From: Beroe forskalii
Taxonomy: Eukaryota; Ctenophora; Nuda; Beroida; Beroidae
Direction of reading: 5' to 3'
DNA length: 64,000 nt
NCBI GenBank assembly: GCA_011033025.1
Contig: WFMF01000019.1
Span: forward strand, 930,001 to 994,000
Of this stretch, positions 1 to 11,845 are shown in pieces (position 1 is the first letter of the stretch; each line of letters opens with the position of its first letter). The notes beneath the pieces are model-generated. The model did no database searches, was not told the origin of the DNA, and saw only the letters and a program-made list of their open reading frames with translations. The translations under genes and the position numbers were made by a program.

Positions 1-1300
1 CGGTGGGCAATTATAACCTACGCTTTCCCGTCCTGTAATCGAACTTAGAGTCACAGGTGCACAAATTCTAGGATAATATATGTAATGACCGTAGAGTCTA
101 GCGAATTTCATGTAAATTATGCGGCGTTCATATATTTTTCAAGCATACAAAGAGTCGGAGCTTGTTTTGATGTTTAAACTCCTGATTACGCTTTGTAGGG
201 TATAATAAACGTATATCTGGGACCTAATTCCTTGCTGACAGAGAGGTTTCAGAGGAGTTTCACAGCTTGAAAAACTCTTCTCGTGTGACCTCTCTGATTT
301 TGTGCCAGGTTGATCAGATGCTCAAAATCAGGATCAAATCCATCTTGAGGCTTCTTGAACCATCCACTTCAAGATTATAAACCAGAAGTTGCATGGAAGC
401 TCATCTATAAAACACGCCCTGCTTTATTGAATCCTAGAGTAATGGTAGTTAGTGATGCTGTTAACCAAACGAAGATCATGCAAACAGTTTCCGCTGTAAA
501 TGGAAATACTGTGGAGTCTTTGATATTGAAGATAGATTGATTATCCAAACCTATTATCGGTAATAAACTGAATATATAAGAATATTCGCTGCCCTCTAAG
601 TCTCTCCAAGACTCTACAACTCACTTTAAATCAAAAATGCAAAATCATCAAGCTTCTATGATCATCTAATAATTCTTCACAAATTCTTTACCAAGTATAC
701 CGTCTCAAGGTTATCTAGAACTATATAAGTTAGCCTTGGGTTTAACCCGAGTTTAACCATGGTAATTCCTGGAAAGAACCCCCTTGGCGGCACTCTTTAG
801 GATATTGGTGTCGGCGTATTATTTAAAAAGATTTTATAGTTTCCCATGTCCGTTTTTCTTTCGTTTCATTCTCAAAAAGATGAGCATATATGTTAGGGAT
901 ATCATTTTGTGAAGGAGGCTTCCTCTGAAAATTTTGGTTATCATTCAAATTTGGCTCCACTTTGTGATTTACTACTTTTTTTGTTAGAATGGCTTTCAGG
1001 TTTGATAAAACCTTTAACATTGTGACCCGAGATTAAATTGTGGGTCTTGGAGCTTGCCTTATTGCTTCATTGAACACAATGTTTCAATAGCCTAAGTGCT
1101 GATGTAATGGGAAAGTGAGAAGCAGGCCTTAGCTCGTCATTGGTTGCTGGCATTGGAATTTGGATTAACTTTCAACACATGAAACAGAGTTCTGTACTAT
1201 TTCTAAAAAACACGCACATTTTTTTAGAAAAATAAATTTCGTCACTATTAGTTTCCCACAATACCAGTAAATATAGTGACGTATTTTATAGTTCCCTGTT
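1..1300. other. No gene recognised
   Basis: AT-rich sequence with only short open frames (the longest is 61 codons at 355-540) that lack splice-site or motif support. No RNA gene or clear repeat was seen here. Confidence 0.5.
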
Positions 1301-1404
1301 TTTCTTACCTTCCAAAAAGGAAAATCCCCTCGGTAGCAGATATCAAAATCCCCTCGGTTTCAAGCTTGCTCGGAGCCACGCGCCAACTAAGTGACATAAT
1401 TCGA

Positions 1405-1850
1405 TCAGTACAGCCCGCCGCAGGCGAAAATTTTCAAGGCTTTGCATATGAATCCGCCTCAATTTGATTAATTTATCATGCGATTAAAACAGCCAGCCAT
1501 AGGCAAAAATTTCGAAAGTTTTACACCTGAGATTGTGTCTAGGATCAATTAAGTCATATCATTGGATCAAAACAGCCCGCCGCAGGCGAAAATTTTTATA
1601 GATTTTGTGCCTAAATCTGCTTCTGAGATCAATTTGGTCAATGTATAATGTGATTAGACAGCTAGCCGTACTGTAGGCAAAAATTGTGAAAGTTTTACAC
1701 CTGAAATTGTGTCTATGATCGATTAAGTGACATAATTGGATCCCAACAGCCCGCCGCAGGCGAAATTTTTTTAAGGGTTTTGCACCTGAATCTGCCCCTG
1801 AGATCAATCTGGTAATGTATAATTTGATTAACGATCCTTTTCTAGCCATT
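1405..1850 (+). repeat. Tandem repeat, ~85-bp unit, five copies
   Basis: The box ACAGCCCGCCGCAGGCGAAA, with variants, recurs at about 1410, 1490, 1572, 1658 and 1746, a spacing of 80-88 bp. Units 1, 3 and 5 resemble each other more than units 2 and 4, so there is a higher-order period of about 170 bp. Each unit also carries a TTTTGCACCTGA-like segment. The open frames over it are repeat artefacts. Confidence 0.8.
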
Positions 1851-1924
1851 TTCTAGATCTATTATCTGTCATTGAGCTTTTACAAAAGTTTATAATGGTC
1901 AGTATTCTAGTATTCTCGTGTGGC

Positions 1925-2325
1925 ATGTCGCTTTTCTCTCACCCGCCATGCCCCACCTCTCTTAGTAATTTTCGCCTTAGTCTTACCTTCCCCTCAATCC
2001 TCACCTTTGGTCTTAATTAATACTTTCATCACCTCAATTCCCCTCACCTCACATCTCATCACGAATCACCAAGTTACTTCCCCTCACCTCGCTTCCCTTC
2101 ACCTTAATTAGGTAATTCCCCTCACTTTACGTCAACTCAGCTTACTTCCCCTCACCTTAATTCCCCCGCCTTAAATCTCCTCAGTCTTCAAAATGATTCC
2201 CCTCACCCCATCTAGTCATCACACCATCATCCCCTCAGCTTCACTTCCCCTTGCCTCACTACCCACTACCCCTCACCTTATGATCACTTCCCCTCGTGTC
2301 CCTTTGTATTCCCCCACCTATTTAA
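1925..2325. repeat. C-rich low-complexity stretch
   Basis: Imperfect runs of TTCCCCTCACCT-like words on the plus strand, with almost no G. No gene is apparent. Confidence 0.75.
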
Positions 2326-2385
2326 TGCATCTTTACCTACAGTAAAAATTGATCTACATTGTTATCTTAATTATAATTTCGTAAG

Positions 2386-3414
2386 AGCACGTGAATAATG
2401 TTTGTGCTCCCGTACACAATTAAATTTGAGCTTGCCAAGAAAATATCAAGAGAAACGTATGCAAACAGGCGAAAAGAGGTACCGTTGCTATGGAGATTGG
2501 ATATTTGCGCACGTGCAACATAAAGTAGTTCGTAAAGTAGTGCTACTATTACGTTAGTGATTTAAGCTGTCGAGATGTTGCTATTCAATGTTGATGTTTT
2601 TAAATCCGTAGTTCATGAGGCATATAGGAATTTTTGACGGCAGTTATCGGACGCTTAGGAAAGTAGGAAGTTATTACAAAAAATCTCTAAGCGGTAGAGT
2701 TCAACCGATGAAATAAATTCGCACTGAACGATGTCCGTACGTCTCGGCGTGTTTCAAAATTAATGAGAAGTTCACGAAGTTCGATTCAGAACACTTCACG
2801 TAAACGTAAGGGAAAACAAAACTGTTGAACTAACGAAATGAACAAAATGCAGTGCGCGCGCATTGTAATATTGCGCGCTGAAACTCTGTGCGCGGCGCTA
2901 TTTTTCTGCACAAAGTTATTTTAGATCGGCTCACATACGTACAAGAGGAAATGCGCGGCGTAAAACTATGAATTTGATTTTGCTGTGCTTAGTCTGAGCG
3001 CGCGCCACGCAAGGCCTAAAATTAATCTTTAATTCATTTCCACTTATTACGCAGCTTTATTCAACGTATACAAATGAAGGAAAATTAATAATTCCCTAAT
3101 GCCTAACCACGCGCATGTCGGTGCGTCGCAGTTTTCGTCGTTTGGTCCTTTGAGCCATCAGACAACGCACTTCGGCAACTTCAGTTCCTATCAACCTATC
3201 TTTTTACTTACTTTATTCTGCTGGCTCTTGGTTTCACCTAACCAGATGCTTACGCGCGCGCGGCCTGAGGAGGAACGACGGCGCGCCTCGCAGAATAGGA
3301 CGCTGGTTAGGGCAAGCTGTTGTTAACTTGGTAAGAATTTGCGAAATGCGAACGAGGCGGCGCGTAGCGCCGCCGAGTGAGCAATGTAATAGCAGGCCCA
3401 CCGGGCCTGCTAGT
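2386..3414 (+). mobile_element. Helitron-like non-autonomous element, copy 1
   Basis: It starts with the family head (CACGTGAATAATGTTTG at 2388, then AAATTTGAGCTTGCCAAGAA) and ends with GCAGGCCC-ACC-GGGCCTGC, a hairpin running directly into CTAG followed by T (3392-3414). A 3' hairpin, terminal CTAG and a T after the end fit Helitrons. The interior, about 2570-3330, is CpG-rich and unlike the other two copies. No Rep/helicase is encoded. Confidence 0.5.
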
Positions 3415-3432
3415 CTTTAATATAAAATGAAT

Positions 3433-4026
3433 TCACACGTGAATAATGTTTGTGCCGCCGTATACAATTAAATTTGAGTTTGCCAAGAAAATATCAAGAG
3501 AAACGAATGCAAAAGGGAGAAATGAGGCGCCGTTGCTATGGAAACCAATTTTTGTGCACGTGCAGATTATAATCAGTTCTATGCGGGTGCTTTCTATTAC
3601 GCTAATACTGTTAAATGCTGGCTTTAGTTTTTGAAAATTTTGCGTTCTTTTTACTTCAAATTCAAGATCTCAAGATATAGGTCTAGCAGATACGAGGACG
3701 GTACCTGTTCTTGATCAATGTGAACGAAACAAAATTTTCCAATGTAAGTATGAGAAATAGTTGTCAGAATTTGTATCATCTTGCAATCAAAACGGATCAA
3801 AATTCACAATGTTTAGCACGACTAAAAGTAAACAACAAAGTTCTATTTTCCAATCTGCTCCTTCATAAAATTTGATTTATTTGATCTGATAGGGATATTT
3901 TGATGCGGTAAAATGAAAAACTATCCAATCAATTGAAATGCAGTTGGTGTTTAAAATTTGAGAAAGAGGTGCTGCATAGCAGTGTCGAGTGAGATGTGTG
4001 TCAGTAGGTCCAACGGGCCCGCTAGT
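3433..4026 (+). mobile_element. Helitron-like non-autonomous element, copy 2
   Basis: Begins TCACACGTGAATAATGTTTG and ends GGTCCAACGGGCCCGCTAGT. Head and tail match the copies at 2386 and 29702. It starts only about 20 bp after copy 1 ends, in the same orientation, a head-to-tail pair. It has no coding capacity. Confidence 0.55.
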
Positions 4027-4029
4027 CAG

Positions 4030-5825
4030 AATATAACATAAGTTGTGGATAAACTTGATCTTTTATCAGATCTTTATTCGAGATTTCGGCGCGGCACGCA
4101 CACTGCGCGTGCGTTCATCTCGGCATGAAAATCCCCTCGGTTTTGTCAAATTTTCCCCTCGGTAGCCTGGCTACTCCTGCTACCCACTTTTGGAAGGTAA
4201 GCTGTTTTTAAACAAGCGTATCACAAACTAAAACTCTGATGAAAGCCCAGGTAATATGCAATTTCTCGTTTCATTCACGGTTTGAAGATATTGTTCTGTT
4301 TTCTAGTCCTAACAGTGGCTGGTTTCTTTGCATGAGCTTAGTTGAGGTACCTAATAGATTGCTTATGCTAATGCACCGTTAAAAGTTCAAATTGTGAAAG
4401 AGAGTATCAGGGAAGCGTGCTAGTAGGGTACCCAAGGAAAGTCTTTTATAGCATGATAGGAAAAGCCATCTAGCCTAGGAAGTGAGAGAGTATGTTGATG
4501 TTGAACTTACTATGAAAGGAAGGTGATATAGCAGAGGGGAATAACTATATCAAGATAAAGGAGATATAAGGGGAAATATAGGAAACATAGAAATAATCAT
4601 AAATCAGAAAATATCGAAGATCAACATACTCTCCCCTCCCTAGCCAAATGTTTTTAAATAGATGAATAATATATATTTCAAACTCCATTTTATATTAACA
4701 AAACTTGTTTCAATTTCAATCATATCACAAATTTATTCGTTCAAAAATCTGAAAAGAAGCACACTATTATGATACTGAGACTAGATGGCCTTAAAATCAA
4801 GATGTAAAATGCTATAGTAAGCTTAATATGAATGAAGAATCTCGTTTCCAATCTCATCTCGGAATATGACATCATAATAAAAAGTGCGCAAAATGCGCGT
4901 CTTTTAAAATCGTGCGCGCGCTGAAAATATAATCTGAAAATGCCTACTACAGTAAACTTTAGTCAATTAAATGCGCGCAAATCAGGACCTTTCTAGTGTC
5001 AAATTGCCCCAAAATTTGTCAACAAAATGCGTATGCTTGAAAACCACGCCTACAGAGAACAAGCCTAGCAAGCTAGCTAAAAAAGCACCGCACAAATGCT
5101 AAAATTGCACTTTAGCGCTAAGGAATGCATCGCGGCCTACGTCTATGTAGTGTGTCAAGTGGCAAGTTTTCAAACAACGCGGTTGTTTTAAAATACAGAT
5201 TGAATTATCGAACTTAATTAACAACCTGGAGTAAAACAGAAATAAACATAGTTAAATCATGTGTCAGCTGAGTTGCTATCTATAATCTTACAATTGTTCT
5301 TCAACTGTGAATGCTAAATCTGCGCAATTATTATCGAGATCATTATACCACATAATTATCTTAAAAATGGCTGCTGATTACCACTTATCATTTCATTTAA
5401 TGAGCTAACATAGCCAAAACCTTATTTATTTAGTTTCTAAGTCCAAATAAAAACTGTTAATTAGCATATTACTCTAACTCTGTGTTATAGCGGTGTAATG
5501 AGAGTGTACTGGATGGGTGTTAATCTGGATCAAAATGTGATACTTATTCCAAGGATGTAGCGAGTGATGTGACAGTGAGTTACTGTACTTACAAAGTGTG
5601 AGCTTACTCTACTGTGTTAGAGCAGTGAGCCGATGAAAAGTGTGCGGTGTGACTATCAGACAATTGTCTTCCTGAAATAAAGAGGTGTTACATTTCAGCA
5701 CGTGAGTTCATGGACGATTTAGGAAATTAGGGGATTTGAAGAAATTGATATTTACATGGGATTTTCGACTTGGTTACGTTGAAATGAGTTTAAATACGAC
5801 TATTGCACGTGAAATTAGATCTGGT
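4030..5825. other. No gene; AT-rich noncoding with scattered CpG-rich patches
   Basis: Short GCGCGC-containing patches (about 4880-4980) sit in AT-rich sequence. The part 5480-5660 is rich in TGTGTTA and GTGAG words. No coding or RNA feature is supported. Confidence 0.45.
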
Positions 5826-5833
5826 TGCTATAA

Positions 5834-6308
5834 TGGGGGTCCGAATAACGGGTCCGAATAACGGGGGTCCGAATAACGGGTCCGAATAACGGGGGTCCGA
5901 ATAACAGGGGTCCGAATAACGGGGGTCCGAATAACGGGGTCCGAGTAATGGGGTCCGAATAACGGGGTCCGAATAACGGGGGTCCGAATAACGGGGTCCG
6001 AATAACGGGTCCGAATAACAGGGTCCGAATAACGGGGTCCGAATAACGGGGGTCCGAGTAACGGGGGTCCGAATAACGGGGGTCCGAATAACGGGGGTCC
6101 GAGTAATAGGGGTCCGAATAACGGGGGTCCGAATAACAGGGGTCCGAATAACGGGGGTCCGAATAACGGGGGTCCGAATAACGGGGGTCCGAATAACGGG
6201 GGTCCGATTAACATTTAACGGGGGTCCGAATAACGGGGGTCCGAATAACGGGGTTCGAATAACGGGGGTCCGAATAACAGGGGTCCGAATAACGGGGGTC
6301 CGAATACA
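5834..6308. repeat. Minisatellite, GGGGGTCCGAATAAC unit
   Basis: About 32 copies of a 13-15-bp unit; variation is mainly in the length of the G run (3-5) and in G/A at the start of the run. A short interruption lies near 6208. The minus strand reads as Pro-Leu-Phe-Gly-Pro repeats, but the changing unit length moves the frame, so it is not a protein gene. Confidence 0.9.
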
Positions 6309-6318
6309 TCTGTCAAGA

Positions 6319-6469
6319 TATCACCACCAAAACCGTTGGACGGTTGGTCTAGTAACCCCCCGCGGGTTTGGATGTGACAACGGAACCTGAAAAGGTCCAA
6401 AATGGACTGACCACATCCAAACCAGCGGGGGGTTACTAGACCAACCGTCCAACGGTTTTGGTGGTGATA
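6319..6469. repeat. Inverted repeat with 58-bp arms (fold-back/MITE-like)
   Basis: Arm 6319-6376 and arm 6412-6469 are near-perfect reverse complements around a 35-base spacer. Termini are TATCACCACC and GGTGGTGATA, compatible with a small TA-flanked MITE. Each arm holds a smaller palindrome around CCGTTGGACGG. It abuts the minisatellite at 5834-6308. Confidence 0.85.
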
Positions 6470-7040
6470 ACTATGGTGATGAATTTGTCTCCAAACTAGA
6501 GCGTTATTAAATCTGATGGCTGTAAATTATAGTTTTTAAACAGTTACCTTATGAGGCACATGATTTGGGGAATTATCGAAAAATCACCATTTTTCACCTT
6601 AAAGCAATCAAATTATAAGCACACCGAATTAATCTGTCGCCTATTCGATGAAAATATATTACTATATTACTATGAATTCTCCATATCAGTGAAATAAAAT
6701 TTTATTATTTTTCGGGATTCAAAATAATTGGGGATTCAGAAAAAATTAGGATTTCAAATACCCATTTTGTCGCCCTTGTAAGATTTGAGATTTCGGACAT
6801 CAAAATGATGTTGGCCCATATAAACTCGTGAGGAATTCAACTTGAATCAAATTATCTAGCCGATACCATTCAAGATGATTCAACTTGAATGGTACAATTA
6901 CAAACACTTAATAAGTTAATACTCAAGATTTAATTTAAATTATTTGCATTTATTGATTTGTTTTCATGAAATTTCAAAGATGATAGCTTTGTTTTCAGTT
7001 CTTCAGTTGTTCTATGCCCAAAAATATTGTTAGAATCAAT
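6470..7040. other. No gene recognised
   Basis: AT-rich intergenic sequence without a supported feature. Confidence 0.4.
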
Positions 7041-7041
7041 T

Positions 7042-7257
7042 CTAACGCCTCTCAATATTTCGGAAGATATTTATGCCTTCTTCAACTTCATCCTTAGCCA
7101 TTACAACCGATCTCTTAACGATATCTTCTTCTTTCTTTTTCTTTGCTTCGTCTCTTGCTTCGTCTTTTTGCATCTTTGCCCAGGTTTTTTTAACCAGATC
7201 ATTGTACGCTTCAGCGCCAAGAAGGAATACCACGACGAGTAGAATGAACTTGAACAT
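7042..7257 (-). CDS. Putative small secreted Lys/Glu-rich peptide (71 aa)
   Basis: I do not recognise this gene. The frame starts with Lys-containing MFKF, then a hydrophobic run (ILLVVVFLLG) ending AEA, a typical signal peptide with cleavage near residue 17. The mature part is highly charged, rich in Lys and Glu (KKKKEED), with no cysteine, and probably helical. Directly before the ATG on this strand is TTTTCTAG followed by ACA, a good splice acceptor that would place an intron in the 5' UTR. The stop follows Arg-Arg, so the product could be complete, or the exon could splice before it. The plus strand has overlapping frames of similar length but without these signals. Confidence 0.4.
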   Translation of the reverse strand: MFKFILLVVVFLLGAEAYNDLVKKTWAKMQKDEARDEAKKKKEEDIVKRSVVMAKDEVEEGINIFRNIERR

Positions 7258-7264
7258 TGTCTAG

Positions 7265-9120
7265 AAAATATTATTAAGTAGAAATAAGAAAACCATGTTA
7301 ACTCAACATCATAAAGGTTGATTTCATAATAATTCTAGATGGCCCAGACACAAGATTTCAGAGTTTCGGGCCACATCCATTGCCTCGGACGATGGTTTGA
7401 AACTTTTCACTATCCTGCTGTTTTTAACAAATTCAAAAATTTCAATCAGAACAAAAGTTTCGAGCTAAGTTTCACGAAAACGGAAAATAAGATGTGCACG
7501 TTTTACCAGATCTACACGTGCACCTACACAGCAGCCAAAGTTACACGCGCAGTTTGGTTCCTCGATAGTCAATTGTGAAATTCAGCTCGCTGTGTCTTGA
7601 CATTTTATGAAAAGTTGCGACACTTTGGAGCCTCAATTTCAAAACTTTATGTTTGAACTCCCTATATATTCTGCATTATATTATATGTCTACGTTGGTTA
7701 AAGTTTACACGTGTTTTATGTTCACGTTGCTGTGTTGCGTTGTATATTGAGATAGAAAAGCTGAGGTAAAGAAGAAATCATGGTCGCTTAGAGGGAGTGG
7801 GTCAGGCTTTAAAGTGCCGAAGTTATATTACACAAAATGTTAAGCCCGGTTTCACAAAATCGAAAAATTAGAAAATTTGTGATTCTATTTTTTGTAGGTC
7901 CAATTCACTTATCAATTGTTCAATTGGTTTGACTATCAAAGTATTGACATTTATCTAAATCATGGGCAAAGCAGTAAAGCACATTTATTAAATCTTGTGT
8001 TATTATGGTAGACCAAATTTGTCCAATTTGGCCTTCTTTTCCAAAATACTAAATAGACCAGCTGCCACTTTGTTTGTTATATATACGCTTCGCATGGCCG
8101 TAACTCAGTCATTATTCATCAAATTTCTACAAGAAAATGCACCGAACTGATATGCTCAAAAAACATCGGCTTAATTCCTTCAGTTTTAATTCTGGTTTTT
8201 GGGCCCATTTTCCCAAATTCTCAAAAATATTAGGCCATAAGTTTTTATTTTGAAATGAGTTTTTCTGAAATAAAGCAACTCCGAGTCTGACTCAGAAATT
8301 TGATGAGACTTATTGAGTTGGAATGGTTTTTGCATATTTATCCTAACTGCCATAGTATAGTTTTCGGTGTCTTTGAGTGTCTCCTTGAACCTGTACTCCA
8401 GCCAGACACCATGCACAATGTACCTGATGTACATTGTGTCTGCACCACATGTATCAGTGTACAAGGTACGTCACCCATCACAATGTGTATTGTCTGTGTA
8501 CATAATGCCCAGCTCAGAAGTGTATTATTATTAGTTGTTGTTGTTGTGTGAGCTATTGCTTCATCTCCACATAGTGGTCGGAGTGTCCAGCCTTATAAAC
8601 ACTCCTTGCCATCTGGTGGCGCTCCACCGTACGCAACATGTGTCTGTAATCTCCTGCTCTAGACTTGGTAATAACCTGATATGTGTGTGTATTAAGAACT
8701 TGTGACCTTGTTTACTTGGTTATTTCGGGGAGTCAGGTTCCAGAACTGGCAATAATTCCGTGATTTGAACTTTGAATATCGGCCAAAAACTAACATGAGA
8801 GAACTTCCGTTTATTTTGCCATCTAGATTTTCTCTTTCGTTTGTGTATTTCTTTTCTCTGATCCTTTTTTTGATTTCGAAGCCTTATCTGAACTCGTTGC
8901 TTAAAGTCTGATGTTGTAGCTCTGCTGAATTGCTGATCATTGCTTGATATCTGATCACTGTCTTTATCTCAGATCTAATGACTATGAATCTGCTACGAAT
9001 CTACAACAGCTAGAAGGCTTCCCTTCTGCTACTGATAGAGTGATAGACATCTAGACGGCTATAATCCCAGCATCTTTAGATCTCTCACCTGAGTAGTTCC
9101 CCCCCTTCTCTCAAATCCTG
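7265..9120. other. No gene; intergenic
   Basis: No coding feature is supported. Around 8400-8500 there are clustered TACATTGTG/CACAATGTA words forming short local palindromes, followed by a TTATTATTAGTTGTTGTTG tract near 8530. Confidence 0.4.
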
Positions 9121-9126
9121 TGCCGG

Positions 9127-9480
9127 ATGTTCAAATGGCTTGGCTCGGGTCTGGGCTTCCTGTCTTCTTACATCATGGTGTACCTGAGCGCGTGTTTCAA
9201 GAAGCTGGACTACGTCGTAGTTCGGCCCGAAGAAGAGGAGGAGGTGGACTTAGAAGCGAACAAAACCAGCAGCGATCTGGAGATCAAGCAGGTTGAGAAG
9301 GACAGTTTGCTTTCTGAGAAGACATCATGCAAGAAGGAGGAGAAAGTGAAGAAGGAGGAGAAGAAGGGTAAGGTGGGGAAGGGTTGCAAGTTCGAGGAGG
9401 AAGAAGACGAGGATGTGGTGTATGAGAGAGGAGCAATCATTGGACGGACTAAGGAGGGTATCCCGATCAGAGTGATGTGA
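9127..9480 (+). CDS. Uncharacterised membrane-anchored acidic/Lys-rich protein (117 aa)
   Basis: Not recognised. The first ~22 residues form a hydrophobic, Gly/Ser-containing segment (MFKWLGSGLGFLSSYIMVYL), then a Cys followed by Phe-Lys-Lys, so it may be an N-terminal membrane anchor or a palmitoylated site. Residues ~35-95 are low complexity: Glu runs, then Lys/Glu alternation, then EEEEDED. The tail returns to ordinary sequence (GAIIGRTKEGIPIRVM). Codons are GC-rich at third positions (GAG, AAG, CTG), like the abLIM exons downstream and unlike surrounding DNA, which argues for real coding. A pyrimidine-rich tract precedes the ATG. It may be one exon of a larger gene, but its own stop closes the frame. 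Confidence 0.5.
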   Translation: MFKWLGSGLGFLSSYIMVYLSACFKKLDYVVVRPEEEEEVDLEANKTSSDLEIKQVEKDSLLSEKTSCKKEEKVKKEEKKGKVGKGCKFEEEEDEDVVYERGAIIGRTKEGIPIRVM

Positions 9481-10978
9481 CCAATATATCTACCCAAAAC
9501 ATGTTATATCTCTTTCAGAGCTTGTGCGACCACCGTGGGATTATATTTTATCCCATTTACCAAGTGTATTGTATCAGATTCAGATCTTTGGTTCGCTTCC
9601 TGAGCGAATCATCCCTGCACTCCGGGATTCTCCTCAGTGTATTTATTCAACTTTTACCATCAGATCAAAAGGATGTTGATTTAGACTGATTTCAACAAAC
9701 GATTCAGATTTCAAATATGCTATCTTCATGAAAGATAAAGAAGCCTTTAAATGCAATATCAAGCGACGTCAGATAGTCAGTTTATTTCACTTAAACTGTT
9801 CGGCAGAGGTACTGCAGGGTCTGATTATAAGAATTTATTGGTATTTCTTATGGTATGTCAACACTCAGTAATATGTTGGATATTCTCTTTCATAATACTG
9901 AATACTTTGTGTTACGGTTTATCAAATTAAGGAAATTAGGGGTTGTGAGAATGTTTCCTTTTATGGCCAGACAGGCGTAAATATCTTAATAAGTTCAAGC
10001 CTCACTAGTTAGAAAGTTAAGCTGTTGTTAAGGGAATATTTAATGACAGTTTAGCCGTGTAAGCACGGGATATTATTAGTTCGAATAAACAATAAATTAT
10101 TTCCTAATGTAAGCAAATTTTTCGAAATTTAACAGAATATGAAAGCTCCTTAAATTAGTGATCTTTATGCCTGTCTAAGCAAAGGACCTTTCCTTCTATA
10201 CTATATTCAAATTGAATTCAATTAAATGTTTTTCTCATGATAAGCTGTTGGAAGTTACAATCTCTCGGCTATCAGTGACCAATAAATGTATAATGTACGA
10301 TTAACAAACGAATGAGTGTAATTATCACACGAGGCGAACCTTGAGTTTTGACTGTTGTTCTTCATAAAATCAACAATTTATTTAACGATATTCTGCTCTA
10401 TTATTCCGCCACTGTTCAGTAGTCCTATAAAGGAGTGATATATCGATAATTATCACACTGGAGTTTGAGCCACGGGAGGGTAATAATGCAAAATACATAA
10501 TTTTAAATTATCGAATTTCCTTTCCCTTTTCTTGACTGTTGTTCAAGTTCTACAATTAATTATGAAAGATAATTCAAATTATAATATTCTGATAATTTAC
10601 CACTTGATAATTTATTACTGCCCTCAATTCAAAGGCGTTTGATTTGTTCCGATCCTAGTTCTCACCTCTCACCTTAATTACAGGGACAGAAATGAGCAGC
10701 CTGATAACACATGTTGCACGCCGATTTTCTGTTAGCAATCTGCGTTATTATTGTCAAAACCAGACGACTGGTTTGGGTTTCATTCGGACTAGCTTTATTT
10801 ATAGATGCTGACAATGGTTATCAGATAATGCAATTATTTTAGGTGGCCATTTTTCTCTTAGATCGACGTCTGAACGGCAGTTCTTCTGTCAAGTTCCCTG
10901 CTTCTCACTTTATCACTTTGATATTCCGGTATTGCTTTGCTTTATCTTGCTGATAACGTCTTCTGAAATGTGGGTTTA
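9481..10978. other. No gene; AT-rich noncoding
   Basis: No splice-flanked coding segment or repeat was recognised. Confidence 0.4.
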
Positions 10979-11101
10979 ATGGAGGCTTACAATAGGGAAT
11001 ACGTGCTTGTAGAGATATTCCATTCCCGAAGAGAACCGCCGATCACTAGGAAATTCCGTGTGGAGGAAACTTTGGGAGCTTTGGTTAGGTTTATAGAATC
11101 T
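10979..11101 (+). CDS. Candidate first coding exon, ubiquitin-like (UBX-type?) segment
   Basis: From ATG at 10979 the frame runs 41 codons to a strong donor (TCT then GTAAGT at 11102), ending in phase 0. The peptide has alternating hydrophobics followed by RKFRVEETLGALVRFIES. The pattern R-x-F, then T-L, then V-x-x-F-I resembles the second strand and helix of UBX/ubiquitin-like folds. That is a weak resemblance from pattern alone. The phase matches the next candidate exon and the LIM exon at 12613, so it could start an alternative transcript of the abLIM-like gene, or belong to another gene. Confidence 0.35.
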
Positions 11102-11845
11102 GTAAGTTCTCATGAAGATTTGAAGGGGAATTTTCGGATCTGCATCAAAAATATTCGCCTGTGTCCAGCTTGATTTTTAATCCGAGCAAATTATTTTTCA
11201 TGATGGAATGCAGTTTCATTGTAAGGCAATATAGAGTCCCATGAGATCGAGCAGGCCCTAAATTTAGCATTCCGTAGACCTTGGACACAGAGTTAGAGTC
11301 CTTACTCCATTGGAATGGTTCTCCGGGGAAGCCACTACTCGACTCCTGTGATCTTACTCTCCGAGAACTGGGCTTGACCCAGAAAGATAACACTACTTGA
11401 CACTACCAAAGTACGGCACATTTCATGCATCACCGGGTTTGAAATTATTATACGAGGCGCTGTTTTCAAGAATCATATTATCAAACGGATATACTACAAT
11501 TTGCGATATGCACACTCAATATTATTACTGCAGTGTCTCGATGTAAGTCTCAACTCACTTGCATTTATCACACACTCCATTCTCTTCAAGTTTAGCTCTT
11601 TTCTTTCCAACACTCCACTCTCTCACTCCTCATACAACCAACACACACCCCCCTACACAGCTGTAGAGTGCAGTACCACACTCCTACACACTCTCCGTAA
11701 CATGCTCCACTGCTTCCTTTCAACAAATGCTCCCCGGATGATGATGCTCATTACCCTTACTAAAGTACACTAAGTTACTAGCTCAGCAACTCATTGAACC
11801 ATGAAACCTCTCCTCCTCTCCTCCTTCTCTCCCTTCTCTCACCAG

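Larger units (their letters stand above)
1304..4201. repeat. Possible composite element bounded by a 14-bp inverted repeat
   Basis: CTTACCTTCCAAAA at 1304-1317 is matched by its exact reverse complement at 4188-4201. Next to both ends lie two short boxes containing CCCCTCGG (1327 and 1352 on the left, about 4132 and 4155 on the right). Everything between is repeats, including two Helitron-like copies. The termini could belong to one transposon later filled by others, but I see no transposase and no target duplication, so this is tentative. Confidence 0.3.

Noticed and set aside
355..540. 61-codon plus-strand frame
   Set aside because: No recognised domain, no signal for start or splice; at most a gene fragment that I cannot identify.
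5828..6400. Minus-strand open frames encoding Pro-Leu-Phe-Gly-Pro repeats
   Set aside because: They are translations of the 13-15-bp minisatellite, whose varying unit length shifts the frame; no start context or flanking domain.
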